A stretch of 64,000 bases of DNA, from the NCBI RefSeq assembly GCF_021134715.1, contig NC_060026.1, positions 8,237,001-8,301,000 of the forward strand. The letters run 5' to 3'. Each line of letters opens with the position of its first letter. The stretch's first letter is position 1. The notes under the pieces were generated by a model, which was not told the origin of the DNA, did not search any database, and saw nothing but the letters and a program-made list of their open reading frames with translations. A program made the translations under genes and the position numbers. The stretch is from Daphnia pulex (Eukaryota; Arthropoda; Branchiopoda; Diplostraca; Daphniidae). Below are positions 36,144 through 47,559 of this stretch, piece by piece.

Positions 36144-37085
36144 TTTTCTCTTCTTCAAATTCCTGTTCAAGTTCTTTTATCCTGTCTTGAATTTTAGAGT
36201 AATATTTCAACTGCGCAAGACATTCACGCGCAGCTACCCAATCGTTATTTCGGAATCTATCTGCAGCTCTCCTGGCAAATAAATTATGTGTATAAATGAC
36301 TGATTATTTACTTTATTAACTTGATTGATACCTAAACAATTTCCCCAGCATAATTTCATTAGTTTTCTTTATTCTTTCAAGATCATTGTTGTCTTCAGCT
36401 TCGTGAATTTCTTCATTAATTTCCATTATTTCACTTAAAAACTCTGGTTTCATTATTATCTCTCCTTCATCTGATAGGGGATGTCCTTGTATTTCTAGAA
36501 GATAGAGTCCCCTTTCAAGTGGTGAGCCAAGTGTTTTGTATGCCTGATTTAACAATGATGAATAGTGAGCTGAGATTTGTTTCTCATCCTAAAAAAAAAA
36601 AAAAAAATTAAAGTTATTTTTTTTTTTGTAAGAACTAAGAATAACAATCATGTCTATATTACAGATTTAAACCTTACCTCAGATTTTTGGGAAAACCTAT
36701 CAGGGTGAAGTTGCATTTGTAATAGCCTAAAATTTTTTGTCAGTTCTCTAGCATCTATTTCAAAACTTTTTTCCATGCCAAAAATTGTAAAGTAATCGGC
36801 ATCACCTTTGGGTTTCTGAACTACTTCACAGTAATCACAAAATAGATCTTTGTTCAAGTCAACAATCACTCCGCATTTCCAACATGAAACTGAGTCTGAA
36901 TCACACATCCAAGCTGTAGTGCTAATATTTTTATAAGACAATTTACAAAGTGTTCCCTTTCCAATTCCAAAAGGAACGCATTGGGCGAGATTCAATGGGT
37001 TAAACGAACGAAGATGCTGTGACTTAGACAAGCAATTTCTTAATAATCTACTTTTGCAAGTTTGCAAAAAAAAATTCACTGCCAT
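36136..37085 (-). CDS. HSCB: Iron-sulfur cluster co-chaperone HscB (DNAJC20)
   Basis: A mitochondrial J-protein that recruits the scaffold ISCU to the HSPA9 chaperone for Fe-S cluster delivery. Three exons (37,085-36,678; 36,588-36,332; 36,271-36,136) give 266 residues. A basic, Ser/Asn-rich N-terminus of about 55 residues fits a mitochondrial presequence. It is followed by the metazoan tetracysteine zinc site (Cys68, 71, 83, 86 in CWKCG...CDYC) and the J-domain with HPD at 127-129 (LQMQLHPDRFSQKS). After these come NQAYKTLGSPLERGLYLLEI and the helical C-terminal ISCU-binding domain ending in EFEEEKIN. The splice phases agree throughout. It converges on QTMAN, and the two coding ends overlap by 8 bp. 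Confidence 0.95.
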
Positions 37086-37214
37086 CGCAAAGAATATTTT
37101 GTAAATTATGATTCATCTGTTCTACAGAAAACAGGTGTAGTTAGTCCCCTGATAAGTCACACTGGTTCTATTTACATTGATAATTCAACATTGCCATGTT
37201 TCAATAACTAGATT

Positions 37215-37955
<741 letters not shown>

Positions 37956-38779
37956 CTTAAGTTTTCAGGGATGATTGTAAATTTCACAAAAAAACGTGGT
38001 CCCGATTCCCGAACTCCCGATTCGTCTTGTTGACAATTGACAGTGAATAAGCAGACTACTATTAACAACTTACTGATCGTCAAAGAGGGTGAGGATAAAC
38101 AGTAATCAACGGATAAAGATAACGGAAAAAGTAATGAAAAAAAGGAAACAAAAAAACAAATAAAACAAATAAATAAATAGACTAACGGGAACCGCTGAGG
38201 AGGACAAATCAACAAAATCAAGACTACTACAGGGAAAAGCTAGATAATTCCCTTTTGAAAACACTACTGCCTGTAGGCCTACCCTGTAGCGGTGTAGCCG
38301 TAATGTAGAAGGATAAGTAAAATTAAATATAATTAGAAAGTAAATGAGGAACCTGAGTAATTTTCTAACTCATCGAACATTATTCTTGAATCTTGATGCA
38401 TCATTGATCTCCTTATTGTTATTCAAATAAGAAGTGGTGACGTGGAATGCGCACATAGCGCTTTTTTTAAAAGTTTTTCCAACGGTTTCCATTTTGCAAT
38501 CACATAAAAACAATTTTAGATTACACATTTTACTTATATAAGCCAGTGAGTCTAATCTGTTTACTTACTGATTTTGAACGGACAATTATCGTTTTTATCA
38601 GTAACCTATATTGTCGTTCTCCCCTCTCAAGACACTGATGTGCTGTCACTCCTGACTCGCATAGTATTCTTTGTTCGACTCGTTTTGTGTGACGTTGAAA
38701 CGAGAAGTTTAATATTTTTTTTTGCTACAGAAGTTTTATAAAAATTGTTAAAATAAAAAACGAATAAAGCGGTAGAGTT
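37956..38779. promoter_or_regulatory. Divergent promoter region between AK6 and the CRAL-TRIO gene
   Basis: An 824-bp gap separates the two opposed start regions. It must contain both promoters, since nothing else could drive AK6 except this side. No clear TATA box stands at a sensible distance. A CTACAG at about 38,726-38,731 could be a 3' splice site for an unseen first CRAL-TRIO exon. No ORF of note is present. Confidence 0.5.
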
Positions 38780-41311
38780 GTGAATCCAAAGGAAAATGTG
38801 TGTACTTCCATCGACCCTGAAATTTTAAGTAAGGCCAAGAAAGAGATAGGCGAAGACGATGAGAGAATAGATGCCACATTGAAAATCATCAAAGAGTGGC
38901 TTAAGAAACAGCCTCATTTATCATGTTCCCCAGGTAATCCATCCATTCAATTGTTGAACCATACCTTTAAAAGCAATATTTTTGCACCCCCTAAACTTTA
39001 TTTCTTATTAGATGACAGGTTTTTCCTTATGTATGCTAGAGGTTGCAAGTATAGCATTGAGAAAATAAAACGTAAAATTGATTTGTGCCTTACTATGAGA
39101 GCATTACTGCCAGAAATCTTCAGCGGATGGGATGTTTTGAATTCGAATATTCAAAATGCTCTTAAATATGGGTGTGTGACAATTTATAACCCTTAGCATA
39201 ATTTTATTGGATTATGTATATTGTTACGTATATATTAATAAATTATTCACTTTGTAGCATTATGTTACCCTTACCTGGGTATGATCGCCTCGGACGTAAA
39301 GTATTCGTTTACCGAATGGGATGCTTTCCACCTGAAAAAGTTAAGGTTGAGGATTTAGAGAAAGCATCGGGGATGGTTGCCGAAGTTTTAGCCTATGAAG
39401 AACCTGTGATATTTATAACCGGCGTAGTAGTTATTGTTGATTTTGAAGGCTATTCTTTAAGCCACCTCACCCATAGACCGTTGTCGTTCATGAAGAAGCA
39501 GGCAAAATACTTCCAGGTTGCTATTTCGTAAACTTGTCGATTGACGACTTTCTTATAAAAATAAAAAACTTATACAATACGGTACGTATTAATTCATAGG
39601 ACGCAGGACCAGCAAGCCCCAAACCTATAAACTTTATCAGAACTCCAACCGCATTTAATGCTGTCTACAATCTAGTGATGGGTATTCTAAATGACAAAAT
39701 GAAGCAAAGGGTACAAAATTTTCCTTCTGGTCACTGAGAAATTTTTCAAGTGTTATATATTTTTTTTATGCAGTTAAAAGTACATGGATCCGATTTTGAA
39801 TCTTTGTATAAGGAAGTTCCAAAAGCTATTCTTCCATCGGATTACGGAGGCGAAGGACCGTCAACTGCTCAATTAACAGGTAAAATGATATATAAATATA
39901 GACAATTTTATGGGTACGGCAGTAGAAAATAATGATAATCTGATCAAAGTGTCCTTTATCAGATTTTTCTTTCACTCTTTCTCGCACAATAAGACTGTCA
40001 AATTTGATAAAGAACTTCGGTTTCAACCCCCCCCCCCCCCCCCCCCGTTATTTTGAAGCCCGCTTGATGTAGATTGTAGCCAGTCGCCAGCAAGGTTAAA
40101 TGCTGCGAAGACCAGATTAAAATTCGTTTTGTTTGAGAGATGAAAAGATTTGAGAAGGACAAACGGGAAAGATCAAAACCCCCTTAATCCGCATCGCTTT
40201 TCTTCGTTTATAGGACAAGTTAAAAAAGTAATAATTTAAAGAAAATGTGGGTTAGGCTACCATCCAAAACAACAATTCCAAAGGGATTTTTCATTTTATT
40301 TTAAATTTCCCGATTATAAGTCAATTGACTTGACGTCTTTTGGCTAAATCTTCGGGGCTAAGTTTGAATAATAAAAAATAAAGCCCCTAGGACGCCTTCG
40401 GAATTTAGGATTAGTTTCCATAGGTAAATCAGTTAGGGCTTAGGGTAGTTTCAAAGTTGAGTCACGATATAATAGGAAAGGTACACCACGATATATAATA
40501 GAAAGGTAGACCAACGGAAATGGGGAGATAAGGCTTAAAAACGGCCCAAAAGCTTCCTAGTTTGCGGAGTTGCCATTTAGAGCGATCCCCATTTTTCACT
40601 TTTTAGAAGAGGGCATCGGTCTGCAGGGCTTTATGGGACTAAACCGGTTTTTACTCATTATAAATTCAAAAAAGGGCGTGTTAACTTGTAGCCCCCGCAA
40701 AAACTGTTCCTTAGACACGTAAGATTAGATTTAGCGGGGGCTAAAAATACCTAATTCATCTTCTCATCAGATTAGGCAATTTTTTATATGTTTATTGTTT
40801 AATTCGTGATTGAAATTCACAATTTTTGGAAAATTGCCCCCAATGTGTTTTAAATTACTTATTTCTGTTTATTTATTTTAAAATATTAAAGATGAATTTT
40901 CGAATTCATTTTTAATATTTCAAAATTCATTTTTCGATATCCGATATTCGATTCCGATATCGGACCGACAACATGTGTTACTTTGGAATATTAACGTTTT
41001 CTTGTATGGCTCTCTCTGGACCCTTACGGAAACCTTTGGTAGGAATAGCACGTTTAAAAATTTAAAAATAAGTTTTTATCTCTTCTGTTATCTAGCAAAA
41101 CGAGACTCACATAAAATAATTGTGCAAGTAATACAATAGTAACTTTTTTTATTTAACAGATTTCTGGAAGAAAAAAGTAGAAGATAATCGGGATTTTTTA
41201 CTTCAACAGCAAAAATATTTGGCAGATGAATCAAAGCGTTTTGGAAAGCCGAAAACAACAGAAGAACTTTTCGGTATTGAGGGGTCATTCCGGAAACTCG
41301 CTGTTGACTGA
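38780..41311 (+). CDS. CRAL-TRIO domain lipid-transfer protein (alpha-TTP/clavesin-like)
   Basis: Binds a hydrophobic ligand (retinoid, tocopherol or phosphoinositide in relatives) in the cytosol. Six exons (38,780-38,933; 39,012-39,171; 39,258-39,516; 39,600-39,710; 39,774-39,879; 41,160-41,311) join in phase to 313 codons. The N-terminal CRAL-TRIO_N helix region has [12 protein letters not shown] and [17 protein letters not shown]. The lipid-binding domain has [54 protein letters not shown] and [12 protein letters not shown], the usual closing motif. The tail ends in [13 protein letters not shown], as in many insect members. No in-frame ATG exists near the start: codon 38,780 is GTG and a TAA lies at 38,765. 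So either a first exon is unseen or the ATG is mutated. Intron 5 (1.28 kb) is swollen by repeats. The exact ligand is unknown. Confidence 0.88.
39880..41159. repeat. Repeat-filled intron 5 of the CRAL-TRIO gene
   Basis: The other introns here are 60-90 bp, but this one is 1,280 bp. It holds a run of about 19 C at 40,028-40,047. From about 40,270 to 40,970 it holds an A/T-rich repeat, which is the inverted relative of the repeat at the left edge of the window. The donor (ACAG|GTAAAA) and acceptor (TTTAACAG) remain intact, so splicing should survive. Confidence 0.75.
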
Positions 41312-41367
41312 AGCCCTTTTGTTGTTTTTCAACACGTTTAAATTTAACAATGTAGATTACTAGATTT

Positions 41368-41642
41368 CTATAGGGCTCTTCGGGATCTGTTTTCTTTTGC
41401 CGTTTTATCTGGCAACGCAGAATGGCTGGACATTTTTTTAGCGCGAGAACGGGGAGAAGAGGGAGAATGGGACGAATGGGGGAGAAGAGAAAACGTGGGT
41501 CCCATTTTTTTTCGTACGCCCTCCTCCCTCCCATTCGTCCCATTCTCTCTCTTCTCCCCGTTCTCGCGCTAAAAAAATGTCCAGCCATTCTGCGTTGCCA
41601 GATAAAACGTCAAAAGAAAACAGATCCCGAAGAGCCCTATAG
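41368..41642. repeat. Palindrome 1 (275 bp, about 115-bp arms)
   Basis: CTATAGGGCTCTTCGGGATC and onward is repeated in reverse complement up to 41,642. The arms differ at only about two positions and leave a short G/C-biased centre near 41,490-41,520. It starts 57 bp after the CRAL-TRIO stop codon, so it would fold into a long hairpin in that gene's 3' UTR. No coding content is seen. A foldback or MITE element is likely. Confidence 0.9.
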
Positions 41643-41875
41643 ATGTTATACCATTGAAAAAGTAGTAGTCGAGCAAAAAATCGTGTGCAGTTTACGCCGA
41701 TGCGCACCACAGCGGCCGATAGCAGAACTAAGATTGCTATTACGCTTGACTATAGAGGTTGTCAAGCGTAATAACAATCTAGGTTCTGCTATCGGCCGCT
41801 GTGGTGCGCATCGGCGTAAACAGCGCACGACTTTTTGGCATGTCTACTACTTTTTCATTGGTATAACATCTATAG
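41637..41875. repeat. Palindrome 2 (239 bp), sharing CTATAG with palindrome 1
   Basis: CTATAGATGTTATACCATTG and onward is repeated in reverse complement up to 41,875, with a short centre at about 41,752-41,761. The arms carry a few mismatches. Its first six bases are the last six of palindrome 1. The sequence is unrelated to palindrome 1 apart from the shared end. Confidence 0.88.
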
Positions 41876-41901
41876 AATTGTTTTCAAATTTCCAAATCCT
41901 T

Positions 41902-42278
41902 AGTTACTCCACGGAGGAAGAGATGAAGGAGGAACATCGACTAGTTACAAAAGTGACTACCCCAGTGTCCCTTTCTGAAAAGTTGCCAGATTGCGGGAAC
42001 TGGACCTGAGACCCCACATTGCCAGTTCTAAGAAAAAAACAGCAGAAAACTTTAGTTTTGATTTGGGTCCCTGGTGGTCAAAGTTGGAATCAAGGGCTGG
42101 GTATTGGTCGCTTCGGGACTTTCACCAAAACGTCGTTTCTTAGAACTGGCAAGGTGGGGTCTCAGGTCCAGTTCCCGCAATCTGGCAACTTTTCAGAAAG
42201 GGACACTGGGGTAGTCACTTTTTCCTGTAGAGGCTTATGGAGCGATGTTCCTCCTTCTTCTCATCCTCCGTGGTTACT
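41902..42278. repeat. Palindrome 3 (about 377 bp)
   Basis: The left arm from 41,902 includes CCACGGAGGAAGAGATGAAG, AGTGACTACCCCAGTGTCCC and TTGCCAGATTGCGGGAACTG. It is repeated in reverse complement at about 42,145-42,278, with several indels in the outer part and a unique centre of about 90 bp. It is unrelated in sequence to palindromes 1 and 2. Confidence 0.85.
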
Positions 42279-43055
42279 CTTTGAGTACTCACTTACGTAA
42301 GGATAATAACATATGGGGTGATAAAACCCTCAGACAATGCCAAAGGTAGCCGAAACGGGAAAAGGAGTGAAAACTCAAAATAGTTCATTACTCAACAAAT
42401 AATTTAGATTGGGAAAATAAATTTAGTACTGTTATAGAGCGTGTTTGCTGCTTTTGTAATAATATTTTTTATTGATATCCACGGAGTAGTTTAGGCATAA
42501 TATTTTTTAAATTCGTAAAATTAAAACAAGAGAAAAATTTATATGGGGAAACTGGGCAATGGATGTACAATATTCGACATGAGTGTATAGGGCTGTTCGA
42601 CATAATTTTTAGCATTTGCTTAGATCTTGCAACGTAGCCGTTTAAGTCACTTTAGAGTGCAAAATTCAGCTTTGCTTATGCGACGTTGTCTTTTATACGA
42701 AAGTTTATACTCTGCTGCTTTCTCTGTCGTTCTCTTGGAATGGACTCGTTGGAATTGTCGTTAAGATAATATTTTTCCTCCAACGCTACTCCCCTCTTTT
42801 TCACATCTAGACCACTGGTAAACAACACTTGCAGTTCGTCAAGTATCAACTCGAGAATTAGTTGAAAATCCACAAGTATAACGATTTAGTGTGACAGGCA
42901 ACGCCGCATAAGCAAACCTTAAGCCGAATTTTGACGCAGTCTTAGCCTGCTAGAAGAGCCTCAAACGTTGCGTCTCGCTTTGTCCTTACTAGGTCGACAA
43001 GCAACTTTGCGCGAACACATTCCGACAAAGTCATTAAGCTCCTTCATGTTTTGCA
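42279..43055. other. No gene recognised
   Basis: A/T-rich spacer between the third palindrome and the BEL/Pao relic. No motif of note. Confidence 0.5.
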
Positions 43056-44515
43056 TGCACTAATCAAGTTTTCCCAAAGAAGTAAAACGTCCAGGTCTTC
43101 CGGATGGGTTCTGTAACGGGCCAGCAAAATCGACTCCAGTAATTTCGAATGCTCTGGCATCGCGGAGTCGGTTGGCTGGAAACGGGGCTGCGAGTTGTCG
43201 GAACGGGGGCGAAGTCAGCTTCTGGCACTCCACGCAGGCTAACCAAACGTTTCTCACTTGTTGGCGGCCTTTCACGATCCAATATTTTTCTTTTAGTTCC
43301 GATAAAGTTGTTTTAACTCCTGTGTGTAATTGAATTCATTTTGATCAGTTATAAGCCTTGTCACGAATCACGACGGGGTGATTAGCTGGAAGGAGGATCG
43401 GTGGCTGAATGTCGCGATCCCTGAGTGCGAGCTCCACTCTTCCGGTGACTCGGCTGAGTCGATCTCGTTGGTCCCAGACTGGGCGGAGCGATGCAATTTT
43501 CTCCTTTGGATGAATCGGCAGTCCTAGTTGTAGTGTTCGAAAGGCTTTAGGATACTTATCTCTTTGGAGCGGCCTACAGATGACTAGTTCCGCTAGTTCC
43601 GCTTAGTCCAGCTCTTCACCAACCATCTTGTCGATCGTGACTTCTTTTCCGACGACTGTGATAATTTATTTTAGGCCAATTCCAGGGTCGCGTGTTCTCT
43701 TTTTTATAAGGATGAGTATTCTGATAATTCAGGCTGTTCTGAAAAGTAGTTGGCTCCATGTTGAGATCCGATCGAGGTGCCATTCAATTGGCTGAGTGAT
43801 TTCAACCGCTGCTAAGGAGACATTCGCCGTTTTCTTGTCTCCTCTTCCTCGATTTTCTCTTGGGTTTCGTTGGATTTGTTTTCTGGAGAATTTGGCCATT
43901 CGCTTTCTCCTTCTGTCAGCCAGGCTGTTCCGTGCCACCAAGGCTTCGATTCAACCAGCGCATGCGCTGGCACTCCCCGCGAAGCGAGATCGGCCGGATT
44001 CTATAATCCAGGGCAATGTCTCCACCATTCCGTGTTGGAAAATTTTATGATTGATTGCTCTTGGTTTCGCACGAACGGCCTCCAACGGTTGGGATCTCCT
44101 CGCATTCATCCGAGTGTGACGAGGGAGTCTGACCAGTAGGTTATTCTCCATGACTCGACTTGAAGGGAGGTTCGAATTTTCTCTCGAATTGCTAATAAAG
44201 AGCTTAGTAGTTCGAGCCTGGGCAACGCCACTTTTTTCTTTGGAAGAGGCGCCACTCTAGTTTTGCTGGCGAGGAGAATGGTGTAAGGATTTCCGTTCTC
44301 CGGATAGAGCCGTGCATAGGCTACTGCTCCGTCGACCGCTTCTGATGCGTCGCCGAACACGTGAATTTCTGCGGAAATGATGGAGGTTTTTTAATATCCC
44401 ATCCATCGTGGGATCTCCAAATGATGGAGATCCTTCAGTCCTTTCATGATGCTGCTCCAGGTGTTTTTCACATCGGGTGGAGCGTCGTCGTCCCAACCTA
44501 TTTCTCCTTCCCAAA

Positions 44516-44977
44516 ATTTTTTATAGATTATTTTTAACAAGCGATTCGCCACTCAAAGGGGCCGTTTTGGGGTTTTTTGATTTAGCGGAAATCGTCGCTG
44601 GGGGTTCTAAAAATAAACAAATACATGGGTTTTGTGCAAAATTTTTCGCTAAGTCGATTGCTAAAAATCGCAATCGTCTAACTTTTGTAGTTTGGGAGAT
44701 ATTTAAAAAAACTGAGAGGGGGTAGCCGAAATTTGGAATTTTTTTCGTTTTTTGTGAAGCAGTTTTCTCGTCAACTGCTGCACCTAGAAATATTCTAATT
44801 GTTTCAAAATGATGGGATAGCCCACCTCTTCAAACCATTTTCATGTTTTTTCGATGCTCGGCTCAGAAGCCGAGATATTAACGATTGAAATTTTGGAAAA
44901 AATTCCTAAAAATTTCTTCGTTTTTCGGCCATGCCGGGCTTCATCCTGTAAGCCACCTAGCGCTCGCGAAAGCAAAA
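44516..44977. other. Non-coding insertion inside the BEL/Pao relic
   Basis: Between the RNase H block and the protease-like block lies A/T-rich sequence with no open frame on either strand. It replaces the expected reverse transcriptase. It shows a CGGCTCAGAAGCCGAG inverted motif near 44,860 and ends at the small hairpin at 44,978. Confidence 0.5.
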
Positions 44978-45091
44978 TTTCCCCCTCTTTGCCTTTAGGG
45001 TCTGTTGGGGTGACCACCCCCTCTCAATAGGTGTAGGCTGACGTTATGAGGGAGACCACCCCAACAGACCGTAAAGGCAAAGAGGGGGAAA
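44978..45091. repeat. 114-bp hairpin element with 35-bp inverted repeats
   Basis: TTTCCCCCTCTTTGCCTTTA and onward (44,978-45,012) is inverted at 45,057-45,091 with one mismatch. It sits inside the BEL/Pao pol relic next to the protease-like region. It is a very small MITE or foldback. No clear target duplication is visible. Confidence 0.8.
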
Positions 45092-45301
45092 TGTTGGATT
45101 GGAGGCTCTGAGTCCACACGGACTTGTGATTGCTGGCTCGTTGAATATAGTGTTGAATATTTGGCCCATGCCGAAGAGAATTCCGACGTCCTCGTCTCCT
45201 CTATCTCGTTCGAAGCGGTCGTCTGCCAAGTTTTCGTTTTCCAGCCACAGTTTTCTCGCAAATTTTAACCCCCGTGTATAGGAAAATACAATACATTCCA
45301 C

Positions 45302-47019
45302 TATACTGGAAAAAAGTTATACTTGGTCTATATGGTTTTGTCTCTTTGTACCTTCGGCTAATGATTCTCCCCATAATCCCCTTTCAATGCCAGAGCGCCC
45401 GTTTTTTTCAATTCAAGAGTGGGTGAAGCCACCCACTTACCCCCACCCTAGGCCAATTCCTTTGTTAAGATTTGTGTTAAAAACAATATTATTTGTGAGT
45501 TTCTTCTAAGTTTTAACACCATAGTTCAGTCGGTAACTGGATTTGAACCCAATATTCACATATGATCAGCAGCTTCCAACGCTGACAACTGAGCTTTGAG
45601 ATATTAATTTAAGAACATATTATGACGATGGAAATAACGTGGGACATTTGTTAAAAGGGGCTTAGAATTTTTCATGAACCTCATGTTAGTTTAACACGCG
45701 CTAACAGATTTCACAAGAACAGTCAGTAGGGATTCGACAGAACTGCGGCTATATTATAAACTGCGGCTATTATCAGCTATTATGAATTTTTAAATTCAGC
45801 TGGCATGTTTTTGAAATCCTTAAAATTACACCCAGTATCCCTGTAAAACATTGATTCACTTGCCGTTTTTTATTACGGATAAGTCTAATGATAGCTGATT
45901 GTAATCAGTACCCCGTGTTTCACCCACTGATTGTGCAAACTCGGTAGTGAGTGCCGAGGAGGGGGAGAAAAATTGGGGATTAAAGACGCACGTCAAATAA
46001 AAAAAGAGTTAGAGATGGTGTCATAGTTACCAACCTTGAGACTCAATTTTTTATGGCCAGCTTTCAGGGGATTACCTTTAATGACGGGGGCGTTAATTTC
46101 CTTCGCACTGGTGTTTAGCCAGGGCAGGGTTTAAAACTGCAAAAGGTTCTATCTTCTTGTTCAAAAGTCGGAACAATATTTCCCACTTTTAGCATAAGAC
46201 TTATATGTCCTATTGCGTAGACAATATTGTCCGTGAATTGCAGAAAACTGTGTCTCCTTTTCGCTGAGACAATATTGTCCACTGTTGAAAATGGGCATAT
46301 TTCAGAGGGACATTTTCTGCATACAATGTACAGAAAATTAACTATACAAACAAGTGTATAGCTTTTACAATACAAGATTTTTTTAGAGAGAACTTAAGTT
46401 TTACGTGTAATGCTGGTTTACATACATTGTGTGTTTTGATGCAAGTCCTGCATCATATAAATATCTAGTAGGGCACAAGAATAGAAGTAATAACGAAAAC
46501 CATTACGAAACATTATCATTAACAATGATATTAAGATGATTACTGATGTCAGACAGTGTTAAATTTTTTGTTGGTGAGACTGACACCAGCACAAGCAAAA
46601 CTTGAATTTTTTTTGTGATGGCTCACTTTAGACCAAAAATCTATGCACAAGTTGAAAAAGGTTACAACTTACAAACAAACTGCCATGCATCGACAGGGGG
46701 GATTTTTACAATATCAACGGTAGTCAGGACCCAGATAGGAATTTTTGTCCCAAGGCGGGACCAAAGCCGTGCGGCTGGTGCGGTGGGAACAGGGGAATCT
46801 CTAAGATGTCCCATTGCGAGCCATTATTTGAATACGTTACTCATTTTTCATCTTGTCGGATACGTCATTTTTTACTCCCTCTCGTAGAAGTCTCTGATGC
46901 GTCCCGTTTTTATTTTTTGGCTCCTTCTCGACACTTAGAAAATTTTGGAGAAACTGTCTTTGTCATTTCGCGGCAAAGTTTGATTCTAAAATCTTATTAT
47001 TACCTTTATCTTCGAATTT
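45302..47019. other. No gene recognised; one tRNA-like relic
   Basis: Mostly A/T-rich. At about 45,517-45,600 the minus strand reads like a decayed tRNA (GCTCAGTTGTCAGCGTTGG, then GGGTTCAAATCC). Three ACAATATT motifs, two of them full GACAATATTGTCC palindromes, occur between 46,170 and 46,280. I see no coding gene. Confidence 0.4.
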
Positions 47020-47024
47020 GTATA

Positions 47025-47110
47025 CATGAATTCGTGGCCCATCTGTATAGTACTGGCTTCTCACCACGACGATCCGGGTTCGATCCCCGGTCCAGGTTGC
47101 ATATTTCTAC
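47025..47110 (+). repeat. tRNA-derived SINE head or decayed tRNA
   Basis: GTGGCCCATCTGTATAGTAC followed 25 bp on by CCGGGTTCGATCCCCGG gives an A-box-like and a perfect B-box/T-arm. The 5' half does not fold into a proper acceptor or D arm, so it is not a working tRNA. A pol III-driven SINE is plausible. Confidence 0.5.
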
Positions 47111-47329
47111 AACAATGCTGTTAGTACGCTGTAGATAGTAAGCTGTAGATTTATGTAGTGTTTCCGGTAACCCTTTGCATACTTTGACAAATAAACTTGT
47201 CGTCCGAACCGGACATCCGGATCAGCGTTCGTGAAAAATTGTCGGCACAGCAAACACTCATAAGAAAAAGAAGAGGAAAGAAAAAAGGAACGAAATTCAA
47301 AGTCCAGAAAAAGATTTATTATTCATGAC

Positions 47330-47550
47330 ATCTTGAGATCCTTTTCCCGTACCAAGTACGTCTAAAGTCCATCCAATGGGACGGGATAAGGATCGCTATG
47401 AGATCTCGTCGAAGCGGACATTGGCCATACGTAAAAGACGTCCTTGGAATGTAAACTTGGGAATCTGCTATGTGCCAAGTACATCTCAGACGTCTCAAAG
47501 TGACGTATTTTGGACGTCTATGGGACTGCAGTGTGCTATCTGGGGAACTA
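47330..47550. repeat. Possible MITE relic
   Basis: The segment contains related ACGTC-rich pieces at both ends (CCAAGTACGTCTAAAGTCCAT near 47,355 and CCAAGTACATCTCAGACGTC near 47,478, then TTTGGACGTCTATGGGAC). The pattern is suggestive of a short non-autonomous element but has no clear inverted ends or target duplication. Confidence 0.25.
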
Positions 47551-47559
47551 AAATTTAAC

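Larger units (their letters stand above)
43060..45301 (-). pseudogene. BEL/Pao LTR retrotransposon pol relic
   Basis: On the minus strand, from 45,301 down, a protease-like stretch appears (LENENLADDRFERDR and EDVGILFGMGQIF, then SPCGLRASNPTF). It is followed by about 0.5 kb of non-coding insertion. Next is the RNase H-like region EIHVFGDASEAVDGAVAYAR with SKTRVAPLPKKKVALPRLEL (44,100-44,400). In the next frames come NPADLASRGVPAHAL, KEKYWIVKGRQQVRNVWLAC and FEITGVDFAGPL, which mark the integrase finger and core start (43,060-43,320). Most of the reverse transcriptase and the rest of the integrase are gone, and there are several frameshifts. The order is that of BEL/Pao pol. No LTRs were found. 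Confidence 0.82.

Noticed and set aside
36150..36560. Separate short minus-strand gene downstream of HSCB exon 1
   Set aside because: Splice sites and phase show that these are HSCB exons 2 and 3.
41088..42009. Frames of 90-195 codons on both strands over the palindromes
   Set aside because: Open frames on both strands result from the inverted-repeat structure. The products are mirror translations of the same DNA.
43064..43282. Second minus-strand frame over the BEL/Pao integrase
   Set aside because: Alternate frame of the integrase segment. Only the frame with FEITGVDFAGPL matches the family.
45099..45281. Plus-strand frame opposite the BEL/Pao protease-like region
   Set aside because: Shadow of the minus-strand coding relic.
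45517..45600. Functional tRNA on the minus strand
   Set aside because: It has a B-box, but the acceptor and anticodon stems do not pair, so it is at most a relic.
46615..47138. Two plus-strand frames of 90-110 codons
   Set aside because: No motif, and one runs through a tRNA-like SINE head, so it is not a protein gene.
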